Shown: positions 32,962 to 42,519, counted from the stretch's first letter. The stretch is DNA of 64,000 nucleotides from CAWGUU01 sp963825765 (GCA_963825765.1 CAWGUU010000018.1:1-64000); one strand, 5' to 3'. The notes: generated by a model not told the origin, from the sequence alone. Translations and numbers: made by a program.

Positions 32962-34572
32962 TCAGTCGGCCTGCGGCAGGATCTCGCTCAGCCCGCCGGT
33001 ACGGCGCCTGGCCCGCGGCCGCCTCGTCTTCGGACGGACGGTAAGGCCGTGCGGATCGGGCAGACCGTGCTTGGCTCGATAGGCGACGAGGGTCAGCAGG
33101 TTGGCGGCGACATGGGTGAACGTCAGCAGCAGGTTGTAGTTGACCAGGCCGAGAGAGCGGATGTAGTTCCGCCCGACCCTGCCGTAGTGGACCTTGACGG
33201 ACGCGTTGGCGCTCTCGACGCCCACCCGACGGTTCTTCGACTCAACCCAGGTGCTGGTGCCATAGAGGTACTTCTGTCGGTCTCGCAGTCCCGCAGTTGC
33301 CGGGATCTGCACCGTCACCTGGTTGCAGCACGGCCGGAGGGCTTCGGCTGCCTGAGGCGGTGGAGCAACGGTGGGATTGCTGATCGGCCGGCGAAGCGAG
33401 GGCGGCACCAGCTCGCAACGGCTGTGTCCGCCACGCTGAGCGAGGCAGGCGACCCGGATGTGTCCGTCGCCCGTCGATCGGCCCTGCTGCAGGGTCGCGG
33501 CGTAGTTGGCCCTCTCGTCGTAGCGGGCGACGAGAGCATCCCGCTCGCTCTGGCGCATCCCCGGCTTCACGGGCGGAAGGTCCCAGAGGTCCTTCGGCGT
33601 CCCCGGGCAGAACTGCCCCCCGTCGAGCACCAGGAAGCCCCGCACGTCGGGCTGGGGGTCTCGCTGCCAGCTCATCAGGTCATGGGTGCGGTCCACTCCC
33701 ATCGCTTCGAGGGGAGCGGCGAACTTGTCGACGACGGAGATGGAATAGCCCCGGTCGGCGATGAGGTGCTCGACGGCGATGCCGTCGCCGATGGTGTCCC
33801 GGACCAGGTCCACCGCCGTCTGTCCCCGGTGGGTGCCGGCCGAGGTGACGCGATGGCGCCGGATGAGCAAGGGCACCTCGGGACCGCCCATGTTCCGGGT
33901 CTGGACCAGGAGGTGGTCCTCGTAGCCGAAGTAGGTCCCGCCCCGGCGTCCGTTCTTGGCCGGGCTGTGGCCCTCTCGGGCGTCGTCATCGAGCGTCGAT
34001 CGTGTCCGTTCGCCGTCGGCGTTGGCGCCGGTCTCCACCCGGGCCCACGTCTCCACGTCGGTGCCGTCGACGCTGTAGCAGTCGCTGAGGGCGATGTCCG
34101 CCGGTGTGGTGGCGTCGAGGAGCCTGTCGGTGAACCAGCTCACGGCGTCCCCGTGCGGCGCGGACCCGTCGAGCACGGTAGGTGCCAGCTCGCCCAGCGC
34201 GTGGCGGAGGCGATGCCAGCAGTGCCAGACCTGTCGGTAGGTGACCACGTGGCCCCCGACCTCGACCTCGAGCTCGTGGCGAAGCGGCTCGGGCAGAGCC
34301 CGCAGCAGACGTGCCACCTGGGTGAGATGGTTGTCGCGCTTGAGGCCGGCGTTCATGACCAGGCCGACGAGCAGGGCCTGCAACCGGAGCTGGCAGTCGG
34401 GCCCGGGGTGGTCGTCCAGGTGAGCTTGGAGCGCCTCGAGCTGACCGAACCGGCCGATGCAGTCGATGGCGACGCGGGCCATCTGGTCCACGGTGAGATC
34501 CATCGCCCGGCGGTCGTCGGGACCGGGCCGCTTCGGCGAGGTCGGGGCCGTGCCTGTCTGAGCGGCGCTCAT
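32962..34572 (-). CDS. DDE-type transposase
   Basis: The 536-residue protein has the transposase pattern CYSVDGTDVETWA (first Asp), a central HLIADRGYSISVVDKF (second acidic residue with the DRGY motif of IS1182/IS4-like enzymes), and a distal STWVESKNRRVGVESANASV (Glu), giving a DDE triad. The C-terminus is basic. No frameshift or stop is seen, so it may be active. Its ATG overlaps the end of the integrase-like gene, so both are made together. Confidence 0.85.
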   Translation of the reverse strand: MSAAQTGTAPTSPKRPGPDDRRAMDLTVDQMARVAIDCIGRFGQLEALQAHLDDHPGPDCQLRLQALLVGLVMNAGLKRDNHLTQVARLLRALPEPLRHELEVEVGGHVVTYRQVWHCWHRLRHALGELAPTVLDGSAPHGDAVSWFTDRLLDATTPADIALSDCYSVDGTDVETWARVETGANADGERTRSTLDDDAREGHSPAKNGRRGGTYFGYEDHLLVQTRNMGGPEVPLLIRRHRVTSAGTHRGQTAVDLVRDTIGDGIAVEHLIADRGYSISVVDKFAAPLEAMGVDRTHDLMSWQRDPQPDVRGFLVLDGGQFCPGTPKDLWDLPPVKPGMRQSERDALVARYDERANYAATLQQGRSTGDGHIRVACLAQRGGHSRCELVPPSLRRPISNPTVAPPPQAAEALRPCCNQVTVQIPATAGLRDRQKYLYGTSTWVESKNRRVGVESANASVKVHYGRVGRNYIRSLGLVNYNLLLTFTHVAANLLTLVAYRAKHGLPDPHGLTVRPKTRRPRARRRTGGLSEILPQAD

Positions 34573-35165
34573 GCGGCACCTCCCCTGAGGAGCGTCCGGG
34601 CGAGCTCCGGGTCCACCGCCGGCAGGAGCCGGATGATCTCGGTCAGGCCGCAGGCGGTGCGCAACCCGGCGGCAGGCAGGAGTACGGCCAGCGGGGTGCC
34701 CACGGCCAGGTGGTGGAGAAGCCACGTGGACCGCAATCGTCCGAGCGACAGGCGCACCCCGTCCGTCGGGTGCCCCAGCTGGAAGACGAGCGTGTTCACC
34801 GCCGTCCGTGACCCGATGATCCGTCCCTCGCCCACCCTGCGGGCGGCGGCGGCCAGTCGCTCCTCGTACGCGGCCAGGCACACGACGGATCGGTCCGGGT
34901 TCTGGGCCCGGACGGACACGCCGTGTTCGGAGACGACCACGTCGGTCCCGAGCACGTCGGACACCCACCGGCCGTCGATGCCGCACCCGAGCCCGATGGC
35001 CATGAGGGCCTCGAACAGGTGACGGCGAATGGCGGTGCCCTGGCCGCGGGCGGCAGCCTCCAACCGGTCCAGCTCCCACGGCGAGTAGGGCGGCTGGGGG
35101 CCGGATGGGGCCGTCGCCACCTCGACTCCGTCGGCGACGGGGCCGGCTGGCGCGACGACGCTCAT
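34569..35165 (-). CDS. Integrase-fold accessory protein of the transposon
   Basis: The 198-residue protein has a C-terminal helix pattern like tyrosine recombinases: LSLGRLRSTWLLHHLAVGTP and LAVLLPAAGLRTACGLTEI, in the place of the HxxR and H/W boxes. I cannot identify the catalytic Tyr with confidence, so it may be a DNA-binding derivative rather than an active recombinase. It is translationally coupled to the DDE transposase. Pairing a recombinase-like helper with a DDE enzyme is unusual. Confidence 0.6.
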   Translation of the reverse strand: MSVVAPAGPVADGVEVATAPSGPQPPYSPWELDRLEAAARGQGTAIRRHLFEALMAIGLGCGIDGRWVSDVLGTDVVVSEHGVSVRAQNPDRSVVCLAAYEERLAAAARRVGEGRIIGSRTAVNTLVFQLGHPTDGVRLSLGRLRSTWLLHHLAVGTPLAVLLPAAGLRTACGLTEIIRLLPAVDPELARTLLRGGAA

Positions 35166-35245
35166 CCCCGGCTCGACGATGAGGCCGGCATCGACACCGA
35201 CGAGCAGCGGCCTCGACCGCTCCGTCGCTGGGCGTCCCCGTTGGC

Positions 35246-35679
35246 GTGCAGCCTTACGCCGCGAGGCGGGCCGAGGCGGTGCCGCCCGCGGCCAGGCTCA
35301 CCGGGGTCCGCACCGGTCGCCAGGAGGGCTACGACCGAATCGTTTTCGACTTCTCGGGGGCCCTCGCCGGGTCCGAGTCAGTGGAGTACGTCGCCCGGGT
35401 GACCCAGGACGGGTCGGGCGAGCCGGTGCCGTTGAGCGGCCAGGCATTCCTGAAGGTCGCGTTCTCGGTGGCCGAAGCCCATGATGGCAGCGGAGCCCTC
35501 AGCATCCCCCAGGGAAGGCGTTTCGACCCGAGGCTCACGACCGTCAAGGAAGTCGCCCTCGCCGGGGACTTCGAGGGCTACGTGAGCTTCGGCCTCGGAC
35601 TGGCGGTATGGTCGGCTTTCGCGTCTTCGAGCTGTCGAACCCTTCACGGGTCGTCGTCGACGTCGCCCACCCGTCCTAA
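35246..35679 (+). pseudogene. AMIN-like domain protein, 5'-truncated and frameshifted
   Basis: RTGRQEGYDRIVFDFSGALA, AGDFEGYVSFGLGLAV and (in the next frame) FRVFELSNPSRVVVDVAHPS together match actinobacterial AMIN-like lipoproteins. The frame breaks near 35605-35612, after which the domain end continues in another frame to TAA at 35677-35679. No signal peptide or lipobox is visible upstream before the stop at 35180; the 5' part was probably lost to the neighbouring element. The protein is likely dead. Confidence 0.75.
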
Positions 35680-35702
35680 GTCCCGTGCCCGCCGGAGCCC
35701 CA

Positions 35703-36743
35703 TCACCCGGTTCGGCCAGACTCGCGGCGGCCGCGCCCGCCGATCTTGCGCCGGCCGGGCCCGCCGGAGTGGTGACGGGCCGGCGCCTCCGAGCCGCCGA
35801 CAGCTCGACCGGGCAACGTCACGACGGCCGAGGTGGGTCCCGGAAGCTCGTCGTCGGAGCGATGGCCCCGGCGTCGACGGGCGATGAGGAACGCGGCGAC
35901 GACCAGCAAACCGGCGCCGGCAGCCAGAACCGGTCCGTTGCCCAGGCCGTCGACCCAGCGGGTGACAGAGCCCGACCACCGCCCGACGGCGTCGACGGGA
36001 CCGCTCGGGACGCTGCGGCCCTGCGCGAGGCGGATGTCGTAGTACCCATAATATGCGACGTAGGCGCCGGCGATGGCGAGCAGGGCTCCAGCCGCCTTCT
36101 GCACATGGGGCAGCACCCGGCGAAGTCGTCTGACCAGAGCCCCCTGAGCCAGGGCGACGGCCACTGTGAGTGTGCCCAGCACCATGGCCATGCCGGCCGT
36201 GTAGGCCCCGAATGCGGCGAGCCCCGACGCGGCGTCGGCCTGCTCGAAGGTGGACGCGACCGCCACCAGAAACGCCGGTATCGTGCACGACAGCGACACC
36301 GTGGCATAGGAGGCGCCGAAGCCCGCCATGGCGGCGAGTCCCCGATCGTTGCCGGCAATGCCGAGGCGCCCGGACCGGGCCAGGCGGGGGAGGGCGATCT
36401 TGGGCTGCCAGCCGCGGGCCATGGCCACGCCCATCGGCACGAGGGCCAGCCCGATCGCGATCGAGAGCCAGGGCGTGAAGCGCTGCACCGTGATCGACAG
36501 CTGGGTGATGGCGAAACCGGCGATGCCGAACACGAAGGCGAAGCCAACCGAGACGGCCGCCGCCACCCGCAGCGCACTGGCCACCCTGACTGCCCCACCA
36601 CCGCCTGCGGCACCGCCGACGATGTCGTCGTCGTCGGTGCCGAGGAAATAGGACAGGTAGGCCGGGAGGAGCGCGAACCCGCACGGGTTGAAGGCGGCGA
36701 CGACGCCGGCTGCGAACGCGAAGCCGATCGGGGCGTCGAGCAC
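35703..36743 (-). CDS. ccdA: CcdA/DsbD-type thiol-disulfide membrane transporter
   Basis: The 346-residue protein has about six helices, with the redox Cys pair in FNPCGFALLPAYLSYF and SLSCTIPAFLVAV, characteristic of CcdA/DsbD. A seventh helix and a basic tail follow an extra loop (RWSGSVTRWVDGLG). It moves electrons across the membrane to an outer thioredoxin, here the lipoprotein encoded 9 bp upstream. A fragment of a second ccdA with the same loop occurs at 50729-51199. Confidence 0.92.
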   Translation of the reverse strand: MLDAPIGFAFAAGVVAAFNPCGFALLPAYLSYFLGTDDDDIVGGAAGGGGAVRVASALRVAAAVSVGFAFVFGIAGFAITQLSITVQRFTPWLSIAIGLALVPMGVAMARGWQPKIALPRLARSGRLGIAGNDRGLAAMAGFGASYATVSLSCTIPAFLVAVASTFEQADAASGLAAFGAYTAGMAMVLGTLTVAVALAQGALVRRLRRVLPHVQKAAGALLAIAGAYVAYYGYYDIRLAQGRSVPSGPVDAVGRWSGSVTRWVDGLGNGPVLAAGAGLLVVAAFLIARRRRGHRSDDELPGPTSAVVTLPGRAVGGSEAPARHHSGGPGRRKIGGRGRRESGRTG

Positions 36744-36752
36744 GCCGCGGGT

Positions 36753-37352
36753 TCAGGCCACGCCGGCGGCGGCGAGGATCTCGTCGGGCTGGAAGTCCCG
36801 GAACCAGGTGCCAGCGACCTGGCCGTCGGCTCCGAGCACGATGACGGCGGGCTGGTTCGTGATCCCGTAATGGACCCAGGACCGGCCGCTCGGGTCCCAC
36901 ACCATCGTCAGACCTGCAGTCCGGGTCTCGTTGAGGAAACCGTGGGCCTGGTCGAGGGAGTCCTGGGCCCCGAGGCCGAGGATGTCGAGATCGCCGCCGT
37001 GCTTCGCTGCGAACTCGAGCAGCTCCGGGGCCTCGGCCCGGCAGAACGTGCAATGCGGTGCCCAGAACCACAGCAGCGCCGGCCGGCCCGGGGTCGCCAA
37101 CGACCGCAGGCCGACCGTCGAACCAGAGGCGAGCAGGACCACATCGACCGACGGCACGTCGGGTGCCGACTGCGAGGTGGACGCCCCGGGCTCCGTGGGC
37201 GCGGCCGGGGCGGCCGGGGCCTTCGCACTGTTCGGGCCCGACCGTTTACCCGCTGACCCATTCCCGTTCCCGGCACCGCAGCCTGCGTGGGCAATCATGA
37301 CCACGAGCACGAGCGCGGCGGCCTTGCCGCCCCGGAGGATCCGATCAATCAT
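36753..37352 (-). CDS. TlpA-like thioredoxin lipoprotein
   Basis: The 199-residue protein has an N-terminal signal with a lipobox-like AHAGC, a Pro/Ala linker, then a thioredoxin fold with WFWAPHCTFCRAEAPELLEF (redox CTFC) and the cis-Pro segment NQPAVIVLG. It is membrane-anchored outside the cell and reduced by the adjacent CcdA. The pair probably serves cytochrome c maturation or extracytoplasmic thiol repair. Confidence 0.9.
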   Translation of the reverse strand: MIDRILRGGKAAALVLVVMIAHAGCGAGNGNGSAGKRSGPNSAKAPAAPAAPTEPGASTSQSAPDVPSVDVVLLASGSTVGLRSLATPGRPALLWFWAPHCTFCRAEAPELLEFAAKHGGDLDILGLGAQDSLDQAHGFLNETRTAGLTMVWDPSGRSWVHYGITNQPAVIVLGADGQVAGTWFRDFQPDEILAAAGVA

Positions 37353-37733
37353 CGTCCCAACGTAGAACGGGACCGCAAGCCCCGGACGTCGCGCCTGCCT
37401 CGACTACGTGGGCGGCCCGTGAGCCGTTGCACGCCCCCGCGATCGCAGAGCGCGCCTGGAGTCCCCGAAGTTCTACGTCTATCGCCAGGAGGTATTGAGC
37501 TTCCTCGCCCAACGCCGACGCGGCGTAGGTCATCGCCGGGTCGGCCTCGGCGGCACCGCGCGTACGCCCCTCCGGTGGTCGGCGCCCCCCGCAGATCACA
37601 GATAACAGTCCGGTTACGAACTCCATCGGCGGCGGTGTTCGTTGTCGTGCGGGGTAGGAGTGCCCTTGGATCCCCACTGCTCCGTTCGGGTTACGGTGGT
37701 CGCCATCGAGCATCTGCCAACGGGCTTGTATCA
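37353..37733. other. Gene-poor spacer
   Basis: No convincing gene is seen in these 381 bp. Open frames on both strands lack a start with a ribosome binding site and show no motif. It must hold the divergent promoters for the tlpA-ccdA pair and the lipoprotein gene, but no clear boxes stand out. Confidence 0.5.
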
Positions 37734-38912
37734 ATGAATTCCGCGCGCGGCGGCGCGGCCCGTCGCCGGCCCCGGCTCCGGCAGAACGACCGAGCGGTCG
37801 GCGCCTCCAGTGGGGTAAGCCAAAAATCGGGGTTGGCCCCCCGGCTGTGGCCGGTCGCCCTTTTCCTGACAGTCCTCCTCGCCTGCGGCGGGGGTGAACC
37901 CAGCGAGGTGGCGGGCCCGACCACCACCAACCTGCCGCCGGCCTCGACCACCACCCAGCCGGGGATGGGGCTGACCCAGGAGTGCGTCACCGAGGCGGCC
38001 GGGTACCGGGTCCGGTATCCAGCCACCTGGTTCTCCAACGATCCCAGCCAGTCCGCCGAGTGCCGGTTCTTCCACCCCGAGCCGTTCGACGTGCCCCCGA
38101 ACACCGAGGCGACCGGATTCGCCATCGCCCTCAACGTCGAGCCCACCCCCTTCGCCGAACTTGCGTTGGGGCCCGAAGGGTCCGTGGCCTCGGAGGTGCA
38201 GGCGAGAGCAGAGACCACGGTGGCCGGGAGGATGGCGGTGCGGGCCGAGATCACCTCGACGGGCGAGGGCTTGCTCCCGTCCGGGGCCAAAGGGGTCGTC
38301 TACTTCGTGGACTTCGGCGGGTCGACCTTCCTCGGTCGGACCTATGGGTCGCCGAGCGCAGGCACGCTTGCCTCCAACACCCAGGTGCTCGACCAGATGA
38401 TGGGCACGCTCGCTCGGATCGAACTACCTTCACCACAGTGCTCCGCCAGCGGTGAGTCGCCAGCCGAGCTGCTTCAGGATCGTCTTCCCGCCGCCGTGAC
38501 CACCACCCGGGGCGAGATCATCGAGGCTGCGGTGGCATGCGACTACGACGGCCTGGCGGAGATCGCCCTTCGGGGCGATGCTCTCTTCACGTACAGCTTC
38601 GGCGGCGGCGACGATCCGGCCGGGTCATGGAGACAGGACGAGGCCGCCGGTCGGCCGGTGCTCCGAACCCTCGTCCGATTGATGAACACACCGTTCGCAT
38701 CCCGTGAGGTCACTGACGGCACGCAGTATGTGTGGCCGTCGGCCTTCGGGTACGAGCGCTGGCAGGATGTCCCCGCGTCGGAGCGAGAGGTCCTACGGCC
38801 CATCTACGACGACGACGACTTCCAGGGCTTCGATGCCTTCGGGAGCTACGTCGGCTATCGCGTCGGCATCACCGACACCGGGGACTGGGTCTTTTTCGTC
38901 GGCGGCGACTGA
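37734..38912 (+). CDS. Unassigned lipoprotein
   Basis: The 392-residue protein has a positively charged start, a hydrophobic stretch and lipobox VLLACGGG, then a Thr/Pro linker. The mature part begins with ECVTEAAGYRVRYPATWF, similar in style to PsbP-like or lipoprotein beta-domains in which RYPxxW is common. A second half (about 240-392) has no recognisable domain but ends in an acidic aromatic stretch (YDDDDFQGFDAFGSY). The start ATG at 37734 is the one closest to the signal; longer upstream frames lack support. Confidence 0.7.
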   Translation: MNSARGGAARRRPRLRQNDRAVGASSGVSQKSGLAPRLWPVALFLTVLLACGGGEPSEVAGPTTTNLPPASTTTQPGMGLTQECVTEAAGYRVRYPATWFSNDPSQSAECRFFHPEPFDVPPNTEATGFAIALNVEPTPFAELALGPEGSVASEVQARAETTVAGRMAVRAEITSTGEGLLPSGAKGVVYFVDFGGSTFLGRTYGSPSAGTLASNTQVLDQMMGTLARIELPSPQCSASGESPAELLQDRLPAAVTTTRGEIIEAAVACDYDGLAEIALRGDALFTYSFGGGDDPAGSWRQDEAAGRPVLRTLVRLMNTPFASREVTDGTQYVWPSAFGYERWQDVPASEREVLRPIYDDDDFQGFDAFGSYVGYRVGITDTGDWVFFVGGD

Positions 38913-38988
38913 CGCGGACGACCGTCCGTCGGCGAACTGACACGGCTCCGCAATCGGACTGACGCATAGTGAGCGGATACTGCGAGCC

Positions 38989-39312
38989 ATGCAAGATCAC
39001 GATCCCGTCAACGACCGTGCGCGCCTGCGGGTCGGCATGCAGGGCGATGCGATGGTCATCGCGGCCCAGGGTGTCCTCGACGAGGCCGCGGTGGGCACCA
39101 TCGGCTCCGCCGCCGCCTGCGCGCTCAACTGCCAGTGTCGCCGCGTGCGCGTGGATCTCGGCAACGTGACAGGCCACACGGAGGGTGGAGCGCGAGCGTT
39201 CGCCGATCTTCTGGCCCGCCTTCCCGCCAGCGCTGCGGGCCGAGTGACCTACCACGCCAACTCGGAGGCGGCCCAAAACGTCCTGGTCGCCGCCTACGCC
39301 CGACTCGGCTGA
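38989..39312 (+). CDS. STAS-like small protein
   Basis: The 107-residue protein resembles an anti-sigma antagonist fold: GDAMVIAAQGVLDEAAVGTI, RRVRVDLGNVTGHTEGGARAF, then a helix and VTYHANSEAAQNVL. The usual phosphorylated Ser (DSAG) position reads HTEGG, so it may be a phosphorylation-blind version. It is 17 bp upstream of the response-regulator gene, suggesting a shared transcript. Confidence 0.55.
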   Translation: MQDHDPVNDRARLRVGMQGDAMVIAAQGVLDEAAVGTIGSAAACALNCQCRRVRVDLGNVTGHTEGGARAFADLLARLPASAAGRVTYHANSEAAQNVLVAAYARLG

Positions 39313-39328
39313 GCCATCATGTCCCCTC

Positions 39329-40009
39329 ATGGGGGCCCACATCCTGCTGGTCGAGGACGACAGGCGCATCCGGACCTCGCTGCGACTGGTCCTCGAAGAC
39401 GAAGGCAACACGGTCGACGAAGCCGAAAGCGCCGAGGTTGCCCTCGAGATGCTCGGTCGTCGGGCGGTCGAGGTGGCGATCGTCGACCTCATGCTTCCGG
39501 GCATGGACGGCTTCGAGCTGTGCCGCCGGCTGCGGGCGTCCTTCGACATCCCGATCCTGATCCTCACCGCTCGCTCCGACAGCCACGACGTGGTGGCCGG
39601 CCTCGAGGCCGGCGCCGACGACTACATGGTGAAGCCGGCCGTGCCCAAGGAGTTGTCGGCACGGGTGCGGGCTTTGTTGCGGCGCTCGGCGCGTTCGGGC
39701 TCCGAACCGCAGCGCCTCGCCTTCGGCGATCTCGAGATCCAGCCCGACGCGGGGGTCGTGCGACGCGGCGGGGCGGAGGTCTCACTCACCAAGACCGAGT
39801 TCGGTCTCCTGTGTGAGCTGGCGCAGGCGCCAGGGCGGATCCTGACCAGGGAGATCCTGCTCGGGAAGGTCTGGGGCTACGACTACTTCGGAGACGGGCG
39901 GCTGGTCGACGTCCACATCCGGAGGCTCCGCACGAAGGTGGAGGCCGATCCCGCGCACCCCCGCCACATCGTGACGGTCCGGGGCCTGGGCTACAAGCTG
40001 GAGCCTTGA
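39329..40009 (+). CDS. OmpR-family response regulator
   Basis: The 226-residue protein has a receiver domain with acidic pair VEDD, phospho-acceptor Asp53 in IVDLMLPGMDG, Thr/Ser LTARSD and Lys in DYMVKPA, then a winged-helix DNA-binding domain with SLTKTEFGLL and VDVHIRRLRTKVE. The stop overlaps the kinase start by 4 nt (TGAC context), so they are one operon. A decayed relative lies at 54730-55206. Confidence 0.94.
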   Translation: MGAHILLVEDDRRIRTSLRLVLEDEGNTVDEAESAEVALEMLGRRAVEVAIVDLMLPGMDGFELCRRLRASFDIPILILTARSDSHDVVAGLEAGADDYMVKPAVPKELSARVRALLRRSARSGSEPQRLAFGDLEIQPDAGVVRRGGAEVSLTKTEFGLLCELAQAPGRILTREILLGKVWGYDYFGDGRLVDVHIRRLRTKVEADPAHPRHIVTVRGLGYKLEP

Positions 40010-41405
40010 CGGCACCGTCGAACGAAGGCCGCCAACCGGCCGTGACCGTCAGCCGGATCGGCCTGCGCACCCGGGTCACAGTGGCCTTCGCCCTGGGAGC
40101 GCTGTTCCTGTCGATCGGCCTCGCCGGCATCACCTACCAGCTCTCGCGCACCTACCTGCTTCGTCAGCGGGAGACTTCGGTGCTCCGCCAAACCTATGCC
40201 AATGCCCGGCTGGTCAAGAGCGCCCTCCGGTCGCCCGAGCCGGACATCCCCCGGCTGCTGGCGTCCGTCGAGCTGCCGGCCGGCTCCAACGCCATCCTGC
40301 TCCACGAGGGAGTCTGGTTCGGCGCGTCCGTCGCCATCGGGTCCGAGGCCATCCCGGCCGACCTGCGAACGACCGTGATCGCAGGGGAAGCGGCCCGCCA
40401 GAAGTTCACGCAGGACGCAGTGCCGCGGTTCGTCGTCGGGATCCCCCTGCCCGCGGTGGATGGCGCCTATTTCGAGGTGTTCGCCTTGTCCGACCTCGAC
40501 CGCACCCTGGCGGTGCTGCGCAACTCGATCGCGGTCGCCGCCGTCGCCACGGCCCTTGCGGGTGCGGCGGTGGGGCGGTGGGCGAGCCGGCGGGTGCTGG
40601 CGCCGGTGGCCGACGTCTCCGCGGCCGCCGCGGCCGTCGCCGCAGGCCGACTGGATGTCCGCCTCGACGAGCGGGGGACGCGGACCTGTCGAGCATGGCC
40701 GTCTCTTTCAACCGCATGACCGACGCCCTCCAGGCGCGGATCCAGCGAGAGGCCCGTTTCGCCTCCGACGTCAGCCATGAGCTCCGGTCGCCGCTGACGA
40801 CCCTCGCCGCCGCGCTGAAGGTGGTCACCACTCGGCGGGACGAGATGCCTGAACGAGCACGGCAGGGCCTCGACCTGCTGTCGGAGGAGGTGGGGCGGTT
40901 CGGCCAGCTCGTCGAAGACCTCCTCGAGATCTCGAGGATCGACGCCGGCGTGGCCGAGCTGGCCCTCGAAGAGGTGGTGCTGGCCGAGTTCGTGCTCCAC
41001 GCCCTGCGCGCCGGCGGAGCCGGGATCGTGCCCGTGGAGATCGAGGGACCGGCGAGCGGCGCCGTCGTACAGGCCGACAAGCGCCGTCTCGAGCGGGTCG
41101 TGGCCAACCTCGTCGACAACGCCCGACGGTACGGCAACGGTGTGACCCGGGTGAGCGTGGAGCTCGGGGGAGCGTGGGTGCGCCTGGCCGTGGAGGATGC
41201 GGGTCCTGGCGTCGCCGTCGACGAGCGGGGACGGATATTCGAGAGGTTTGCTCGCGGGGCGGCGGGACGGCGCGCGGAGAGCGACGGGACGGGGCTCGGG
41301 CTCGCTCTCGTCCACGAGCACGTCCGGCTCCACGGCGGCCGGGTCCGGGTCGAGGAGCGAGCCGGGGGCGGCGCCCGCTTCGTCGTCGAGCTCCCGGCCG
41401 TCTGA
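40006..41405 (+). pseudogene. Sensor histidine kinase split by a frameshift
   Basis: The first frame (40006-40677) codes a membrane helix, an extracytoplasmic sensor, a second helix and the start of HAMP. The second frame continues HAMP (SSMAVSFNRMTDAL), the H-box FASDVSHELRSPLTTL, N-box LERVVANLVDNARRYG and G-boxes VEDAGPGV and GTGLGLAL to 41405. The break falls in the five-G run at 40673-40677, where one missing base restores RGDADLSS. It is either a pseudogene, phase-variable, or a sequencing error. The partner is the regulator just upstream. Confidence 0.85.
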
Positions 41406-41986
41406 TGCGTCGAACCCGACTGGTGCCGTGGCTCGTCTCCGGGGTGGCCCTCGTCCTCGTCGGCTGTGGTGTCCCCTCCGATTCAGCGCCGCGGACGATC
41501 CCTCCCGAGAACGTGCCCTTCGGGCTGCTCGACCTCGACACGACCGTCCCGTCGACCTCCGTTCCCGATGTCTCCCTGACGCTCGAGGTCTATCTCGTCT
41601 CGGGTAGCCGACTGGCGGTGGTCGGTCGCGTCTTGTCGTCGCCCGTCACTCCGAGCGGGTCGCTCCAGGCGCTGCTCCTGGGCCCGACCGCCGACGAGGC
41701 CGGTCGTGGCCTACGCACCGCTATAGGAACCGACTCCGGGCTGTCGGTCTCGTCTGTCGATGCGGGCCAGGTGCGGGTCGAGTTGGGTGAGTCGTTCGGC
41801 GCCACGAGCGCGTCCGACCAGATCCTGGCGATCGCCCAGATCGTGTACACCGTCACCGCCCTCCCGGGCGTCGAGAAGGCGACCTTCACCCTTGCCGGGC
41901 GGGCGGTCGACGTCCCGACGGGCGACGGCACGCTGACATCCGGCCCCCTCGGCCGCCAGGACTTCCCGGGCCTCGCCCCGGCGTGA
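41405..41986 (+). CDS. GerMN-domain lipoprotein
   Basis: The 193-residue protein has signal and lipobox LVLVGCGVPS, a short Pro/Thr linker, and a GerMN-type fold: SGSLQALLLGPTADEAGRGL, VRVELGESFG and ILAIAQIVYTVTALPGV. It resembles the N-terminal domain of LpqB, a regulator that sits beside two-component systems in actinobacteria. Its ATG shares the A of the kinase stop (TGATG). The role is probably to tune the sensor outside the membrane; that is inferred from position. Confidence 0.82.
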   Translation: MRRTRLVPWLVSGVALVLVGCGVPSDSAPRTIPPENVPFGLLDLDTTVPSTSVPDVSLTLEVYLVSGSRLAVVGRVLSSPVTPSGSLQALLLGPTADEAGRGLRTAIGTDSGLSVSSVDAGQVRVELGESFGATSASDQILAIAQIVYTVTALPGVEKATFTLAGRAVDVPTGDGTLTSGPLGRQDFPGLAPA

Positions 41987-42092
41987 TCGTCACCGGATCG
42001 ACACATGTTGGGCCGACCACCTTCACCTGGGACCGTCATTCTGATGCCATGACGAACTCTGGCAGACGATCCACCAGGCTGACGAGCACGAC

Positions 42093-42443
42093 ATGCACGT
42101 CGTGATCGACTCGACCGAGGCGTCCCGGACCGTGTGTCGCCTCTCCGGGGCGCTGGATTCGGAGCATGCGGCCCAGCTCGGCGCGACACTGGCTGCCTGC
42201 GACGAGGCTGCGGACCTCGCCGTCGATCTTTCGGACGTCTCGTTCATGGATTCCGCGGGACTGAGGGTCCTGGTCGGTGGGGTGCGACGGGTCCACTACG
42301 GAGGTGGGGCCGTCGTCGTCTGCGGAGCCCGTCCCAACATCCGACGACTGCTCGAGCTGACCGGGTTCGACCGGGTCGCTCCCCTGGAGGCCGAACCCGT
42401 CACCCCGGGGCCGCTGCGGACGGTGACCGTCGCGGCCGTATGA
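42093..42443 (+). CDS. STAS-domain anti-anti-sigma factor
   Basis: The 116-residue protein has the STAS core: CRLSGALDSEHAAQLGATLA, LAVDLSDVSFMDSAGLRVLV with the phosphorylatable Ser of DSAG, and VVVCGARPNIRRLLELTGF. It acts by binding an anti-sigma kinase when unphosphorylated. The ATG at 42093 fits. No anti-sigma kinase gene is visible here, but a PP2C phosphatase is at 49041. Confidence 0.88.
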   Translation: MHVVIDSTEASRTVCRLSGALDSEHAAQLGATLAACDEAADLAVDLSDVSFMDSAGLRVLVGGVRRVHYGGGAVVVCGARPNIRRLLELTGFDRVAPLEAEPVTPGPLRTVTVAAV

Positions 42444-42519
42444 GGCATCTCAACTCATTCGGTCACGCAGCTATGGACCCGGAAACCTAGCCCGAGGGGT
42501 GAGCGCGTAGCATCGGTCA

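Larger units (their letters stand above)
32861..35165 (-). mobile_element. Two-gene transposable element beside tRNA-Tyr
   Basis: An integrase-fold protein gene and a DDE transposase gene overlap by 4 nt (ATGA) on the minus strand. Downstream lies tRNA-Tyr, and upstream an AMIN-like gene has lost its 5' part and signal peptide, as expected if the element inserted into it. I could not find convincing terminal inverted repeats or a target duplication by eye; the limits given are those of the genes plus the terminal hairpin. Confidence 0.6.

Noticed and set aside
32766..35245. Terminal inverted repeats of the tRNA-Tyr-linked transposon
   Set aside because: I compared both flanks by eye and found no matching ends; computing alignments of 32766-32961 against the reverse complement of 35150-35300 would decide.
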